Notes under the pieces: model-generated | Told to the model about the DNA's origin: nothing | The model's input: the letters and a program-made list of their open reading frames with translations, nothing else | Databases searched by the model: none | NCBI RefSeq assembly: GCF_030412265.1 | Contig: NZ_JAUHLN010000011.1 | Span: forward strand, 1 to 60,473 | Origin: Fictibacillus terranigra | GTDB taxonomy: Bacteria; Bacillota; Bacilli; Bacillales; Fictibacillaceae | DNA: 60,473 nt | Direction of reading: 5' to 3' | Made by a program: the position numbers and the translations under genes | Shown here: piece by piece, positions 17,967-26,607 of the stretch | Position numbering within the stretch: the stretch's first letter is position 1 | Layout: every line of letters begins with the position of its first letter

Positions 17967-17995
17967 TTGACTTTTTCCAGAAAAATGAATATATT
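17967..17995 (+). promoter_or_regulatory. Sigma-A promoter of proS
   Basis: TTGACT, 17-bp spacer, TATATT, placing the transcript start near 18002, just ahead of the T-box leader. Confidence 0.88.
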
Positions 17996-18004
17996 ATTTC
18001 TTAA

Positions 18005-18213
18005 TCTTAGATCGAAAAAACGTTGAAAAGGATGAGTAGAATGGGGGTTTTTCCCATAGAAAAAAACATCAATTTTCTCCAGGAAAGCAACCATTTCTTT
18101 AAGGAAAAAACAACGAATTTCTGAGGAAAAGGGAATGGAATGTTATTTTTCTTTCAGAAAAAAACAGGGTGGTACCACCAATACCCGATCCCTTTTGTTG
18201 GATCGGTTTTTTT
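18005..18213 (+). promoter_or_regulatory. T-box leader (proline-type) with terminator
   Basis: A tRNA-sensing antitermination leader. Stem I is closed by CGTTG (18021) and CAACG (18111) and contains the usual GATGAGTAG element. The T-box AGGGTGGTACCACC is at 18166-18179; its TGGT would pair with a tRNA acceptor ending ACCA, as in the tRNA-Pro at 60100. A terminator, CGATCC/GGATCG plus a T-run, spans 18186-18213. A CCA triplet at 18079 is a candidate proline specifier, not proven. An open reading frame runs through the end of this leader but is not a gene. Confidence 0.9.
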
Positions 18214-18256
18214 GCGCTCTTTTTACAGGTTTTACAATAGAAAGGAAGATAAAGTG

Positions 18257-19693
18257 ATGGCTAAAGAAAAAAAGCTGGTAGAAGAAATTACAGCCATGGA
18301 AGATGATTTCGCACAATGGTACACGGACGTCGTCCGAAAAGCGGATCTCGTCGATTATTCAAGTGTCAGAGGATCGATGATCATCCGTCCATACGGATAT
18401 GCGATCTGGGAACACATCCAAAAGGAACTCGACCGTCAAATTAAGGAAACCGGTCATGAGAATGTCTATCTTCCGTTGTTCATTCCAGAGAGCCTGCTTC
18501 AAAAAGAAAAAGATCATATTGAAGGTTTCGCACCCGAGGTAGCCTGGGTCACACATGGCGGAGAGGAGAAGCTTGCTGAACGCCTCTGCGTTCGTCCGAC
18601 TTCAGAGGTACTCTTCTGTGAGCATTATGCCAACATCATCCATTCGTACCGCGACCTTCCAAAACTGTATAACCAGTGGGGAAATGTTGTGCGATGGGAA
18701 AAAACGACACGCCCATTCCTGCGATCACTTGAATTTCTTTGGCAGGAAGGGCACACGTGCCATGCGACAGATGAAGAGGCGGGAGAGGAAACCCGCAGGA
18801 TGCTTGAAGTGTATGCCGACGTATGTGAAGAGCACTTAGCAGTTCCTGTTCTCCGCGGCAGGAAAACAGACAAGGAAAAGTTTGCCGGAGCGAAATTCAC
18901 GCTGACAATCGAAAGCCTGATGCATGATGGTAAAGCACTGCAGACTGGAACCTCCCATCACCTGGGGAGCGGATTTGCGGAGGCGTTTGGCATTCAATAT
19001 ACCGATAAGCAAGGAAAACTTCAGCATGTACACCAAACCTCCTGGGGAATCACAACTCGTCTGATCGGAGCATTGATCATGGTCCACGGAGACAACAGAG
19101 GGCTTGTTCTCCCTCCAAAGATTGCACCGGTCCAAGTGATGGTCATCCCGATCGCTCAGCATAAAGAAGGGGTGCTCGACAAGGCCCATGAGCTTAAAGA
19201 CCGGCTGAACAGAAAAGCAAGAGCAGGAATTGACGAGAGCGATAAGTCGCCGGGCTGGAAATTCAGCGAGCATGAAATGAAGGGCGTACCGCTTCGAATT
19301 GAGATCGGTCCAAAGGATATCGAAAAAAAGCAGGCGGTTGCGGTCCGCAGGGATTCAGGAGAGAAGATCGTTCTTTCCCTTGAGGAGCTGGAGACACACA
19401 TTCCGTTTCTGCTGGAAGACATTCAAAAGAGCCTGCTGCAAAAAGCGAAGGCACATTGCCAGGAAAAAACGAACATTGCCCGCACAATGGATGAGTTCAA
19501 ACAGGTGCTGGAGTCGAATCCTGGTTTTATTAAAGCGATGTGGTGCGGCGAACGGCAGTGTGAGGATCAAATAAAAGAAGAAACTGGCGCCACTTCCCGG
19601 TGCATGCCTTTTGAGCAGGAGGAAATTTCCAAAACATGCGTATGCTGCGGAAAGGAAGCGGAGCAGCTAGTCTATTGGGCAAAAGCGTACTGA
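18257..19693 (+). CDS. proS: Prolyl-tRNA synthetase, type 3 (archaeal/eukaryal-like)
   Basis: Charges tRNA-Pro with proline. The class II motifs are visible: motif 2 region [20 protein letters not shown], and [19 protein letters not shown] near the active site. The C-terminal zinc-binding domain ends in WAKAY with cysteines CGERQC and CVCCG. Its 478-aa length lacks the editing insertion of the usual bacterial type (about 565 aa), so it is the shorter form. AAAGGAAG precedes ATG 18257. In relatives this T-box-controlled enzyme is a second, starvation-induced copy; whether another proS exists here is not visible. Confidence 0.94.
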   Translation: MAKEKKLVEEITAMEDDFAQWYTDVVRKADLVDYSSVRGSMIIRPYGYAIWEHIQKELDRQIKETGHENVYLPLFIPESLLQKEKDHIEGFAPEVAWVTHGGEEKLAERLCVRPTSEVLFCEHYANIIHSYRDLPKLYNQWGNVVRWEKTTRPFLRSLEFLWQEGHTCHATDEEAGEETRRMLEVYADVCEEHLAVPVLRGRKTDKEKFAGAKFTLTIESLMHDGKALQTGTSHHLGSGFAEAFGIQYTDKQGKLQHVHQTSWGITTRLIGALIMVHGDNRGLVLPPKIAPVQVMVIPIAQHKEGVLDKAHELKDRLNRKARAGIDESDKSPGWKFSEHEMKGVPLRIEIGPKDIEKKQAVAVRRDSGEKIVLSLEELETHIPFLLEDIQKSLLQKAKAHCQEKTNIARTMDEFKQVLESNPGFIKAMWCGERQCEDQIKEETGATSRCMPFEQEEISKTCVCCGKEAEQLVYWAKAY

Positions 19694-19821
19694 TGCCTTC
19701 CTTTGGTTTTATCTAAAATTAAAAGGGTATGTAATGAAGGACAGTTGAAACAAATTGCTTCTAGAAGTCAGGGCAGCTCAATAAACTACAGATATCCATC
19801 AAAAATACTTCACGAAATATT

Positions 19822-19850
19822 TTGACTGTTTAGGCGACAGGCGTTATAAT
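19822..19850 (+). promoter_or_regulatory. Consensus sigma-A promoter of 48-aa membrane peptide gene
   Basis: TTGACT, 17-bp spacer, TATAAT. The -10 is perfect and the gene start is 23 bp further on. Confidence 0.85.
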
Positions 19851-19872
19851 CATTGAAAAGGAAGTGAGAACA

Positions 19873-20019
19873 ATGAATACTTTTAAAAAGATAGTTGTTC
19901 GCGTAATAGGATCTAATCTTCTCGTGCTCTTCGCCATTTTACTTCTTCCGGTGTTCCTGTTGACTGACAATGTAAGTGGGTTTCAAGAACTTGTCGACTA
20001 TATTTTCAAGCCAGATTAA
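19873..20019 (+). CDS. Small single-pass membrane protein (48 aa), unknown function
   Basis: A short gene with all the marks of expression: a near-consensus promoter, AAGGAAG 8 nt before the ATG, and its own terminator at 20024. The protein starts MNTFKKIVVRVIG, has one hydrophobic segment at about residues 14-31 (SNLLVLFAILLLPVFLLT), and a short acidic tail ending in FKPD. I do not recognise the family. It could be a stress or regulatory membrane peptide. Confidence 0.72.
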   Translation: MNTFKKIVVRVIGSNLLVLFAILLLPVFLLTDNVSGFQELVDYIFKPD

Positions 20020-20023
20020 TAAT

Positions 20024-20053
20024 GAAACACCACCTCATGTGTGGTGTTTTTTG
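20024..20053 (+). terminator. Terminator of 48-aa peptide gene
   Basis: AAACACCAC and GTGTGGTGTTT arms, then a T-run. Confidence 0.9.
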
Positions 20054-20122
20054 TTGGAAAGAAAAGCTGACAGTAATGTACATATGCGATATTAATTAAA
20101 ATACATGCTAGGGGAGAATGCT

Positions 20123-20566
20123 ATGGCTAATGTGATCGTTCTCCTGCTTGCTTTGTTTTCCGGTATGGGGCAAAGCATGCAGGCTGCTGTCAACGGAACG
20201 CTTGGAAAGAAGATAGGGTCGATCGAAGGTGCTTTCGTTTCCTTTTTTACGGGAACCGTAATGCTCCTTATTTTTATGATGATCTGGGGACACGGAAGCC
20301 TCAGTACGGTAGGGAACGTGCCGAAGTGGAATCTGATCGGAGGCATCCTTGGGGCGATCTATGTTTTTATTGTTATTTTGGCTGTACCGAAGATTGGAGT
20401 CACGAGTGCCATTACGGCTGTCATCATTGGCCAGCTGATCATGAGTGTGATCATTGACCATTTTGGTTGGTTTGGCAACGCACCTTTCCATTTTACGTAT
20501 AAAAGGATGATCGGACTCGTGCTGATGTTTGCTGGCCTCTATTTTGTCTTCTCGGACAAGCATTAA
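20123..20566 (+). CDS. YdcZ-type (DUF606) DMT-like membrane protein
   Basis: A 147-aa protein with about five membrane segments, ending in LVLMFAGLYFVFSDKH. The N-terminal VIVLLLALFSGMGQSMQAAVNGTLGKKIGS is characteristic of the DUF606 family, half-size relatives of drug/metabolite transporters that may work as dimers. The ATG at 20123 is chosen over 20105 because GGGGAG lies 6 nt upstream. Substrate unknown. Confidence 0.85.
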   Translation: MANVIVLLLALFSGMGQSMQAAVNGTLGKKIGSIEGAFVSFFTGTVMLLIFMMIWGHGSLSTVGNVPKWNLIGGILGAIYVFIVILAVPKIGVTSAITAVIIGQLIMSVIIDHFGWFGNAPFHFTYKRMIGLVLMFAGLYFVFSDKH

Positions 20567-20694
20567 ACACAAATGGTGACTAAATAAAAGCATTGTTTAA
20601 ACATTATTGCTGTGATAAATTTTTAAGTAGAGTTATTTTTCAGTCACGAATATATCAAGCCTAAAGCTGAAAAATATCGAAACTTGCTTGCGAC

Positions 20695-20708
20695 TGTAAG
20701 CGTTAACA
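20695..20708. promoter_or_regulatory. Strong cre (CcpA) site upstream of putP
   Basis: TGTAAGCGTTAACA fits the cre consensus at every defined position. It lies 38 bp before the putP start codon, downstream of where a promoter would be, which suggests roadblock repression by CcpA. Confidence 0.72.
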
Positions 20709-20745
20709 GAGAGAAGTGGGAAAAGGGGATAAAGGGGGAGAAACA

Positions 20746-22212
20746 ATGGAATATGGGGTAATCGTGTCCATCGGCATTTATATGGCCGGGATGCTGCTGA
20801 TCGGCTGGTTTGCTTACCGCAGAACAGCGAACTTATCCGATTATATGCTGGGAGGCAGGGATCTGGGGCCTGCGGTCACGGCACTGAGTGCGGGGGCATC
20901 TGATATGAGCGGCTGGCTGCTCATGGGCCTTCCGGGAGCAATGTATGTGTCCGGCTTAAGTGCAGGGTGGATCGTCGTTGGTTTAACAGCGGGTGCCTAT
21001 TTAAACTGGCTGTTTGTTGCACCGCGTCTGCGAACGTACACGGAAATCGCGAATAATTCCATCACTATACCGGATTATTTTGAGAACCGGTTCAAAGATA
21101 CATCCCGAATTTTAAGAATTACATCAGCAATGGTCATATTAATTTTCTTTACGTTTTATACTTCATCTGGAATGGTTTCAGGAGGAGAGCTTTTTAAGAC
21201 GGCATTCAATCTCGATTACACGTGGGGAATTTGGCTGACAGGCAGTGTGGTCGTTGTGTATACACTGTTTGGCGGTTTTCTGGCCGTCAGCTGGACGGAT
21301 TTTGTTCAAGGAACGATCATGTTTGTTGCGTTAATCCTCGTTCCGGTTGTAACCATCTTTGAAATTGGCGGAGCAGGGCCGACTTTTTCAGAAATTCAAT
21401 CGATCGATCCGAAATTGCTTGACGCCTTTAAAGGGACAAGCCTGATCGGAATCATTTCTCTTCTAGCCTGGGGTCTTGGGTATTTTGGACAGCCTCATAT
21501 TATCGTCCGGTTTATGGCGATTTCATCTGTTAAACAGATGAAAAGCGCCCGAAGGATCGGTATGGGGTGGATGATTTTCTCCATAGGTGGAGCGATGTTC
21601 ACAGGTCTGGTTGGTATTGCCTATTTCAATCTGAACGGTGGATCGCTTGGTGAAAAAAAAGCAGAAACCGTATTTATCGTCTTATCCGATGTGCTTTTTC
21701 ATCCGCTCATTACCGGATTCCTGCTGGCTGCTATTTTAGCAGCGGTCATGAGTACGATCTCCTCACAGCTGCTTGTCACATCAAGTGCTGTCACAGAAGA
21801 CTTTTACAAAGCGTTCTTTAAGCGGTCAGCTTCAGACAAAGAACTAGTGTTGGTTGGACGCCTTTCTGTATTGGCGATCTCAGTGATCGCTTTGGTCCTT
21901 GCACTCAATCCGAATAAAACCATTCTTAATCTCGTTGGATATGCGTGGGCCGGATTTGGGGCAGCATTCGGGCCAGTTGTGCTATTAAGCCTGTACTGGA
22001 AGCGGATGACGAAATGGGGAGCCTTTTATGGCATGCTTTCTGGAACTCTGACCGTTATTATCTGGGAGCAGATCAAGGCATTTGAAGCAGTTTATGAGAT
22101 TATTCCAGGCTTCATCGTTTGCTCCGCCGTTATCGTCGCAGTCAGCTTGATGACAGCTAAACCGTCGGCTGAGATCGAATCTGAATTTACGGAAGCACAA
22201 AATATTGCATAA
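20746..22212 (+). CDS. putP: Sodium/proline symporter
   Basis: Solute:sodium symporter family. It has 13 predicted membrane helices over 488 aa, with family motifs LSDYMLGGRDLGP and ALSAGASDMSGWLLMGLPGA near the N-terminus. The preferred ATG at 20746 follows GGGGGAG; the frame is open back to 20716. It imports proline for catabolism or osmoprotection (PutP or OpuE). The cre site upstream favours a catabolic role, but no put dehydrogenase gene is adjacent. A terminator follows. Confidence 0.92.
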   Translation: MEYGVIVSIGIYMAGMLLIGWFAYRRTANLSDYMLGGRDLGPAVTALSAGASDMSGWLLMGLPGAMYVSGLSAGWIVVGLTAGAYLNWLFVAPRLRTYTEIANNSITIPDYFENRFKDTSRILRITSAMVILIFFTFYTSSGMVSGGELFKTAFNLDYTWGIWLTGSVVVVYTLFGGFLAVSWTDFVQGTIMFVALILVPVVTIFEIGGAGPTFSEIQSIDPKLLDAFKGTSLIGIISLLAWGLGYFGQPHIIVRFMAISSVKQMKSARRIGMGWMIFSIGGAMFTGLVGIAYFNLNGGSLGEKKAETVFIVLSDVLFHPLITGFLLAAILAAVMSTISSQLLVTSSAVTEDFYKAFFKRSASDKELVLVGRLSVLAISVIALVLALNPNKTILNLVGYAWAGFGAAFGPVVLLSLYWKRMTKWGAFYGMLSGTLTVIIWEQIKAFEAVYEIIPGFIVCSAVIVAVSLMTAKPSAEIESEFTEAQNIA

Positions 22213-22223
22213 ACATTTTTATG

Positions 22224-22254
22224 GACCGTCCTGTCTGCAGGGCGGTTTTTTTTA
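22224..22254 (+). terminator. Terminator of putP
   Basis: ACCGTCCTG/CAGGGCGGT hairpin followed by eight Ts. Confidence 0.88.
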
Positions 22255-22305
22255 TTGAGCGTTGAAGTATTGTCCTGCTCAATCGAACTTCAGTTTTCAG
22301 CATAC

Positions 22306-22334
22306 TTGACCAGAGCTCTATTCTGTCATATAGT
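22306..22334 (+). promoter_or_regulatory. Sigma-A promoter of marR-mmpL
   Basis: TTGACC, 17-bp spacer, TATAGT, predicting a start near 22341 just before an inverted repeat. Confidence 0.72.
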
Positions 22335-22347
22335 TATCATCGTGAAC

Positions 22348-22364
22348 AGTTCAACTCTTGAACT
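22348..22364. promoter_or_regulatory. Candidate MarR operator
   Basis: A perfect 7-bp inverted repeat AGTTCAA-CTC-TTGAACT at about +8 to +24 relative to the predicted start. The size and position fit a MarR-family dimer site for autorepression. Confidence 0.6.
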
Positions 22365-22399
22365 AGTTATTAGTCTAAGACGGAAAACGGGTGAATAGA

Positions 22400-22855
22400 A
22401 TGGATGTTGGAAAATGGCAAACCATATTTGGCAGATATGAAGCGGCTTCATTTACCGTGAACAAAAGGTTTGGTTCTCTCGTAAAAGAAAAGCTACAGGA
22501 TGTCCTAACGATCGATCAGCAGATGACACTGAGCTATATTAAGCGATTTGGATCCTGCACGACGACAGAACTGGCGGAAGCCTTCTGCGTCAATAAGAGT
22601 GCGATCACAGCCATCGTAACGAGGCTTAATGAAAAGGGGTACATTCATCGCGACCGAGATGAAAAGGATCGAAGGATTGTTTATTTAAGGCTGACAGAAG
22701 AAGGGGAAAAGGTTTTTCAATGGGCCGATGAAAAGGTGTTTGAGGTGGTCTCTCCTTACCTGAAAATATTCTCCGAAGAAGAGATCGAAACATTCCTGAA
22801 GCTGTATGAAAAACTGGCGTCTGTCTCGAACGAGGGAGCAGGAGAGGAGAAATAG
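22400..22855 (+). CDS. MarR-family transcriptional regulator
   Basis: A 151-aa winged-helix regulator. The core TTTELAEAFCVNKSAITAIVTRL is the recognition helix region, and the wing is DRDEKDRRIVYLRLTEEG. ATG 22400 is preferred to the GTG at 22391 because GGGTGA is correctly placed. It is followed with 1 nt between stop and next start by an MmpL pump gene, like YdgG-YdgH in B. subtilis, so it likely represses this operon. Confidence 0.9.
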   Translation: MDVGKWQTIFGRYEAASFTVNKRFGSLVKEKLQDVLTIDQQMTLSYIKRFGSCTTTELAEAFCVNKSAITAIVTRLNEKGYIHRDRDEKDRRIVYLRLTEEGEKVFQWADEKVFEVVSPYLKIFSEEEIETFLKLYEKLASVSNEGAGEEK

Positions 22856-22856
22856 A

Positions 22857-25800
22857 ATGAAGGCCGTATTAAAAGGAAGATGGGGAATCGCGGCAATGTG
22901 GCTGGTCCTGGTTGTCGTAATGGCTATACTGGCGCCAAACATGGCTGATCTTGTACGGGAAAAGGGGCAGATCAATGTTCCGGATGGATATTCATCAAGC
23001 TATGCTCAAAAACTGCTGAAAGATCTGGACAAAAAAGAGAAGTCGGCGGACGAATCACAGGTAGCCCTTGTTTTCCACAGCGGAAAAAAGCTGACGGAAG
23101 ATGAAAGGACCGAGGTCAGGAGCGCAATAGCGAAACTGGAGCAGGATAAGAACGGCCTCGGAATCAGCGAGGTGTTAACGCATTTTGAAAATAAAGAACT
23201 GAAAGACCAGCTCGCTTCAAAGGATGGGAGGACGATCCTTGCCTTAGTTACAGTCAATACTGATGGCAAAGAGCCGGCTGAAATCTCTAAATCACTGTAC
23301 AGTGAGTTGAATGGCGTAAAAGTTGATCACTATTATACGAGCAGCTGGATGATTGACGAGGATGTGGTGGCGAGTTCGCAGGAAGGGCTCAAGAAAACCG
23401 AATACATTACGGTTGTCTTCATTCTAGCCGTCCTGTTTGTTGTTTTCCGCTCGTTAATTGCACCGCTTGTCCCGCTCGTCACCGTGGGGATCAGCTATGT
23501 TGCGGCACAATCGATCGTTGCTTTTTTAGTGGATAAATGGAACTTTCCGCTTTCAACGTTTACACAGATCTTTCTCGTCGCGGTTCTTTTCGGTATCGGA
23601 ACGGACTATTGCATTCTGCTGCTAAGCCGCTTTAAGGAAGAGATGGGCCGAAATGAGAGTTTGAAAGGTGCGATTGTCACTACTTATAAAACCGCGGGAA
23701 GAACCGTACTTTTCAGCGGACTCGCCGTGATGATCGGCTTTGCGGCCATCGGCTTTTCAACCTTTAAACTCTATCAGTCTGCTGCCGCTGTCGCGATTGG
23801 AGTAGCGGTGCTGCTGCTGGCGTTATTGACGCTCGTTCCATTTTTTATGGCGGTGCTTGGCACCAAGCTGTTCTGGCCGGCTAAAGGTGCGATGGAGCAT
23901 AAACAAAGCAGGATTTGGGGAGCGGCAGGTTCGTTCTCCTTCAAACGCCCGCTCGCCACGCTTCTTATCGTAGCCGCCATCGTCACACCTTTTCTTGCAA
24001 CCTATGACGGAGATCTTTCATTTAACTCCTTGGATGAGATCGGTGATAAATATAACTCCGTAAAAGCCTTCAATGTCATCTCTGAAAGCTTTGGTCCAGG
24101 AGAATCGCTTCCTGCTAAAATAGTCGTCAAAAATGATGAACCGATGAACCGCTCCGGATACTTGGCAACCATTGAGAAGATCAGCCGTGAAGTGGAGCAG
24201 ATTCATGGTGTGGACCGGGTGCGCAGTGCCACACGTCCAGTAGGCGAGGAGCTGAAGGACCTCCAGGTCGCGCATCAGGCAGACTCTCTCGATAACGGGT
24301 TGGAAAAAGGGAACACTGGATTGAAAAAAATAAGTGGAGGCCTGGCTGAAGCAAGCACGCAGCTGAGCAGTTCCCAGCCCAAGATGAAGCAGACCACTGA
24401 TGGAATCGGTGAATTGGTGACAGGCACCAACAAGTTAAAATCAGGCATCGGTGACTTGTCAGGCGCGCTTTCCCAAGTTGAAAAGGGGGTGCGTGACGGT
24501 TCCAAAGGAGCAGGAGACCTGAAAAAAGGGGTACAGCAGGCGAAGTCGAGCGCAGAACTGCTGTATCAAAGCAATCAGAAACTTCTTTCCGGCTTCAAAG
24601 AAATGGAGAACGGCCTTGGGCAGCTGCAGGGCGGGTATGTCCAAACAGCAAAACAGCTGAGCACCACGTCCAAAAGCCTTGCCCAACTAAAGGGAAGCTT
24701 CACTCGTTTAGAAGCAAAATATGCGAGTTCAGATAAAAACAAAGACATTAAAAACGATTCTGATTACCAGGCCATCAAGGGAACATTTAATGAGATGGAA
24801 GGCGGTTTGAATCAGATGGCGGCAGTTCTCAATCAGTTGAATGGGAAGCTGAATATAGTAAAAAACAATATGGGGAAAGCCAATGATGGTCTAAGCAAGG
24901 CAGTCAGCGGCCAAAAACAGCTGGCGGACGGTCTCAGCTCTATTTCAGCAGGGCTTGGACAACTGGAAACAGGAATGGATAAAGCTGCCGATGGGCAGCG
25001 GCAGGTCATCGGGAAACTTCCTGAGGTACAGGGCGGATTAGCCAAAATTGCAGGAGGACAGGTGCAGCTGAAGAGCGGTTTTTCACAGATGAACTCCCAG
25101 CTGTCACAGCTTTCTGACGGGCTGGACCAAAGTGCAGCAGGCATCAAAAAGGTATCAGGGGGAATTGATTCAGCCAGCGATTACCTTCACTCCCTGTCCT
25201 CCTCGCCTGATCCCGAGATGGCGGGCTGGTTTTTGCCTGAAGAGGTACTGAACAACAAGGATTTTCAACAGGTGTTCAATACGTATATGCCGGGTGACCA
25301 TAAGCTGACGACATTAGATGTTATTTTTAAAGAAAACCCTTACTCTAAGGAAGCACTAGGCCAGGTGGATGAGATCGGGCAGGCGCTCAAACGGGCTACA
25401 GCCGGAACGAATCTGGAGAATGCCCAGTTTGGAATCAGCGGTGTAACGAGCATCTATTCGGATCTGAATGATATTTCTGCTGCTGACTACTCCAGAACGG
25501 TTGTACTCATGCTGATAGGCATTGCCATCATTCTCGTTATCATGCTGCGGTCCTTTGTCATGCCGCTCTATATTATTGCGTCATTGATATTAACGTACTT
25601 TACAGCGATGGCCTTTACAGAAAGCATTTTCGTTAATCTGCTCGGTTATTCCGGAATCAACTGGGCCGTACCGTTCTTTGCCTTTGTCATCCTGGTGGCG
25701 CTCGGCGTAGATTACAGCATCTTCCTTATGGACCGGTTTAACGAATACAAGGAGCTGTCCGTCAAAGAAGCGATGATTTCCTCCATGAGGAATATGGGGA

Positions 25801-26009
25801 CTGTCATTATCTCAGCGGTTGTCATCCTCGGTGGCACATTCGCGGCGATGTACCCTTCAGGGGTCTTGTCGCTGCTGCAGATCGCGACGATTATTTTAAG
25901 CGGTCTCCTGCTCTATGCGTTTGTCATCCTGCCGCTGTTTGTCCCGGTTATGGTGAGAACCTTTGGAAAAGCAAACTGGTGGCCATTTATGGGTTCAAAA
26001 AAAGAATAA
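22857..26009 (+). CDS. MmpL-type RND transporter
   Basis: A 1050-aa membrane protein with two RND halves, each having an extracytoplasmic loop and six-helix bundle (first bundle about residues 180-355 with GIGTDYCILLLSRFKEE; second about 860-1040 with GVDYSIFLMDRFNEY). Between them, about residues 470-790, is a long repetitive helical region built from Gly-Leu-x-x-Leu units, as in YhgE/Pip-type phage-infection domains. Related to B. subtilis YdgH. It probably exports lipids or amphipathic drugs. ATG 22857 follows GGAGAGGA. Confidence 0.93.
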   Translation: MKAVLKGRWGIAAMWLVLVVVMAILAPNMADLVREKGQINVPDGYSSSYAQKLLKDLDKKEKSADESQVALVFHSGKKLTEDERTEVRSAIAKLEQDKNGLGISEVLTHFENKELKDQLASKDGRTILALVTVNTDGKEPAEISKSLYSELNGVKVDHYYTSSWMIDEDVVASSQEGLKKTEYITVVFILAVLFVVFRSLIAPLVPLVTVGISYVAAQSIVAFLVDKWNFPLSTFTQIFLVAVLFGIGTDYCILLLSRFKEEMGRNESLKGAIVTTYKTAGRTVLFSGLAVMIGFAAIGFSTFKLYQSAAAVAIGVAVLLLALLTLVPFFMAVLGTKLFWPAKGAMEHKQSRIWGAAGSFSFKRPLATLLIVAAIVTPFLATYDGDLSFNSLDEIGDKYNSVKAFNVISESFGPGESLPAKIVVKNDEPMNRSGYLATIEKISREVEQIHGVDRVRSATRPVGEELKDLQVAHQADSLDNGLEKGNTGLKKISGGLAEASTQLSSSQPKMKQTTDGIGELVTGTNKLKSGIGDLSGALSQVEKGVRDGSKGAGDLKKGVQQAKSSAELLYQSNQKLLSGFKEMENGLGQLQGGYVQTAKQLSTTSKSLAQLKGSFTRLEAKYASSDKNKDIKNDSDYQAIKGTFNEMEGGLNQMAAVLNQLNGKLNIVKNNMGKANDGLSKAVSGQKQLADGLSSISAGLGQLETGMDKAADGQRQVIGKLPEVQGGLAKIAGGQVQLKSGFSQMNSQLSQLSDGLDQSAAGIKKVSGGIDSASDYLHSLSSSPDPEMAGWFLPEEVLNNKDFQQVFNTYMPGDHKLTTLDVIFKENPYSKEALGQVDEIGQALKRATAGTNLENAQFGISGVTSIYSDLNDISAADYSRTVVLMLIGIAIILVIMLRSFVMPLYIIASLILTYFTAMAFTESIFVNLLGYSGINWAVPFFAFVILVALGVDYSIFLMDRFNEYKELSVKEAMISSMRNMGTVIISAVVILGGTFAAMYPSGVLSLLQIATIILSGLLLYAFVILPLFVPVMVRTFGKANWWPFMGSKKE

Positions 26010-26015
26010 GATAAC

Positions 26016-26050
26016 AAGCAGCGTACACAAGGTGTAGGCTGTTTTTTTTA
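26016..26050 (+). terminator. Terminator of marR-mmpL
   Basis: GCAGCGTACAC and GTGTAGGCTG arms, then eight Ts. Confidence 0.75.
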
Positions 26051-26057
26051 CAAAAAA

Positions 26058-26090
26058 AAGAGACAAGATCCAGGTCTTGTCTCCAAGGGC
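26058..26090 (-). terminator. Terminator of YjcZ-like gene
   Basis: GAGACAAGA/TCTTGTCTC arms; on the minus strand the hairpin is followed by a T-run (A-run on plus). Confidence 0.88.
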
Positions 26091-26092
26091 TG

Positions 26093-26374
26093 TTAGCAGC
26101 CGCCTTTACCGCATCCGCTGATGAAGTCATCATGATGACCGCCGCCAAAGCCCCATGAGCAGCCGATGATGATCAAGAGGATGAACAGGACAACAACGAT
26201 GGCAAATCCGCCTCCGCAGCCATATCCGCAGCCGCCGAATCCAGGATAGCCGTAGCCATAGCCGAATCCGCCGCCTCCGCCGCCAAATCCGCCTCCGAAT
26301 CCACCAACTGCACCTGGGTAACCGCCGCCATACCCATAACCAAATCCTTGACGCCTATTTCTAATTCCAGACAA
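26093..26374 (-). CDS. YjcZ-family glycine-rich small membrane/spore protein
   Basis: A 93-aa protein: Gly/Tyr/Phe-rich repeats (about residues 10-55), then a hydrophobic segment GFAIVVVLFILLIIIGCSW characteristic of YjcZ-type sporulation proteins, and a Cys/Gly/His tail ending GKGGC. The start is a TTG at 26374, because AAAGGAG lies 9 nt upstream. The longer frame to 26467 has no such site. It is likely a spore-associated protein by family; location in the spore is not shown here. Confidence 0.8.
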   Translation of the reverse strand: MSGIRNRRQGFGYGYGGGYPGAVGGFGGGFGGGGGGFGYGYGYPGFGGCGYGCGGGFAIVVVLFILLIIIGCSWGFGGGHHDDFISGCGKGGC

Positions 26375-26531
26375 TGTGTAGATCTCCTTTCTTCCAACAT
26401 TTAAAAAGTTACTTGCCCTATAGAGTATGTGGGAACGGAAGAAGGGTTTGGACAATTGGCGGGACAATGGTGGAATTTGTTATATAATAAGGGGCTGTAA
26501 GTTTTTTGAAAATTTAAATAAGGGTGAAACC

Positions 26532-26606
26532 ATGCTTGAAAAGCTCAATCAAACTCTGCGGCATAATGGCCTTGCTGCGCTAAAAAATCAGATAAACGAG
26601 GAGTAA
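26532..26606 (+). CDS. Possible 24-aa upstream peptide
   Basis: A 24-codon frame (MLEKLNQTLRHNGLAALKNQ plus INEE) whose stop codon overlaps the GAGGAGTAA ribosome site of the DinB gene. AAGGGTGA sits 5-6 nt before its ATG. It could be a leader peptide coupling translation to the downstream gene, or chance. Confidence 0.35.
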   Translation: MLEKLNQTLRHNGLAALKNQINEE

Positions 26607-26607
26607 T

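Noticed and set aside
18140-18256. In-frame extension of proS upstream of ATG 18257
   Set aside because: It runs through the T-box and terminator hairpin; the ribosome site is at 18241.
20591-20625. Sigma-B promoter for putP (GTTTAA near 20595)
   Set aside because: The expected GGGTAW at -10 is absent (GATAAA instead).
26173-26400. Second minus-strand frame over the glycine-rich gene
   Set aside because: Repeat-rich shadow of the YjcZ-like gene; lacks the conserved hydrophobic segment.
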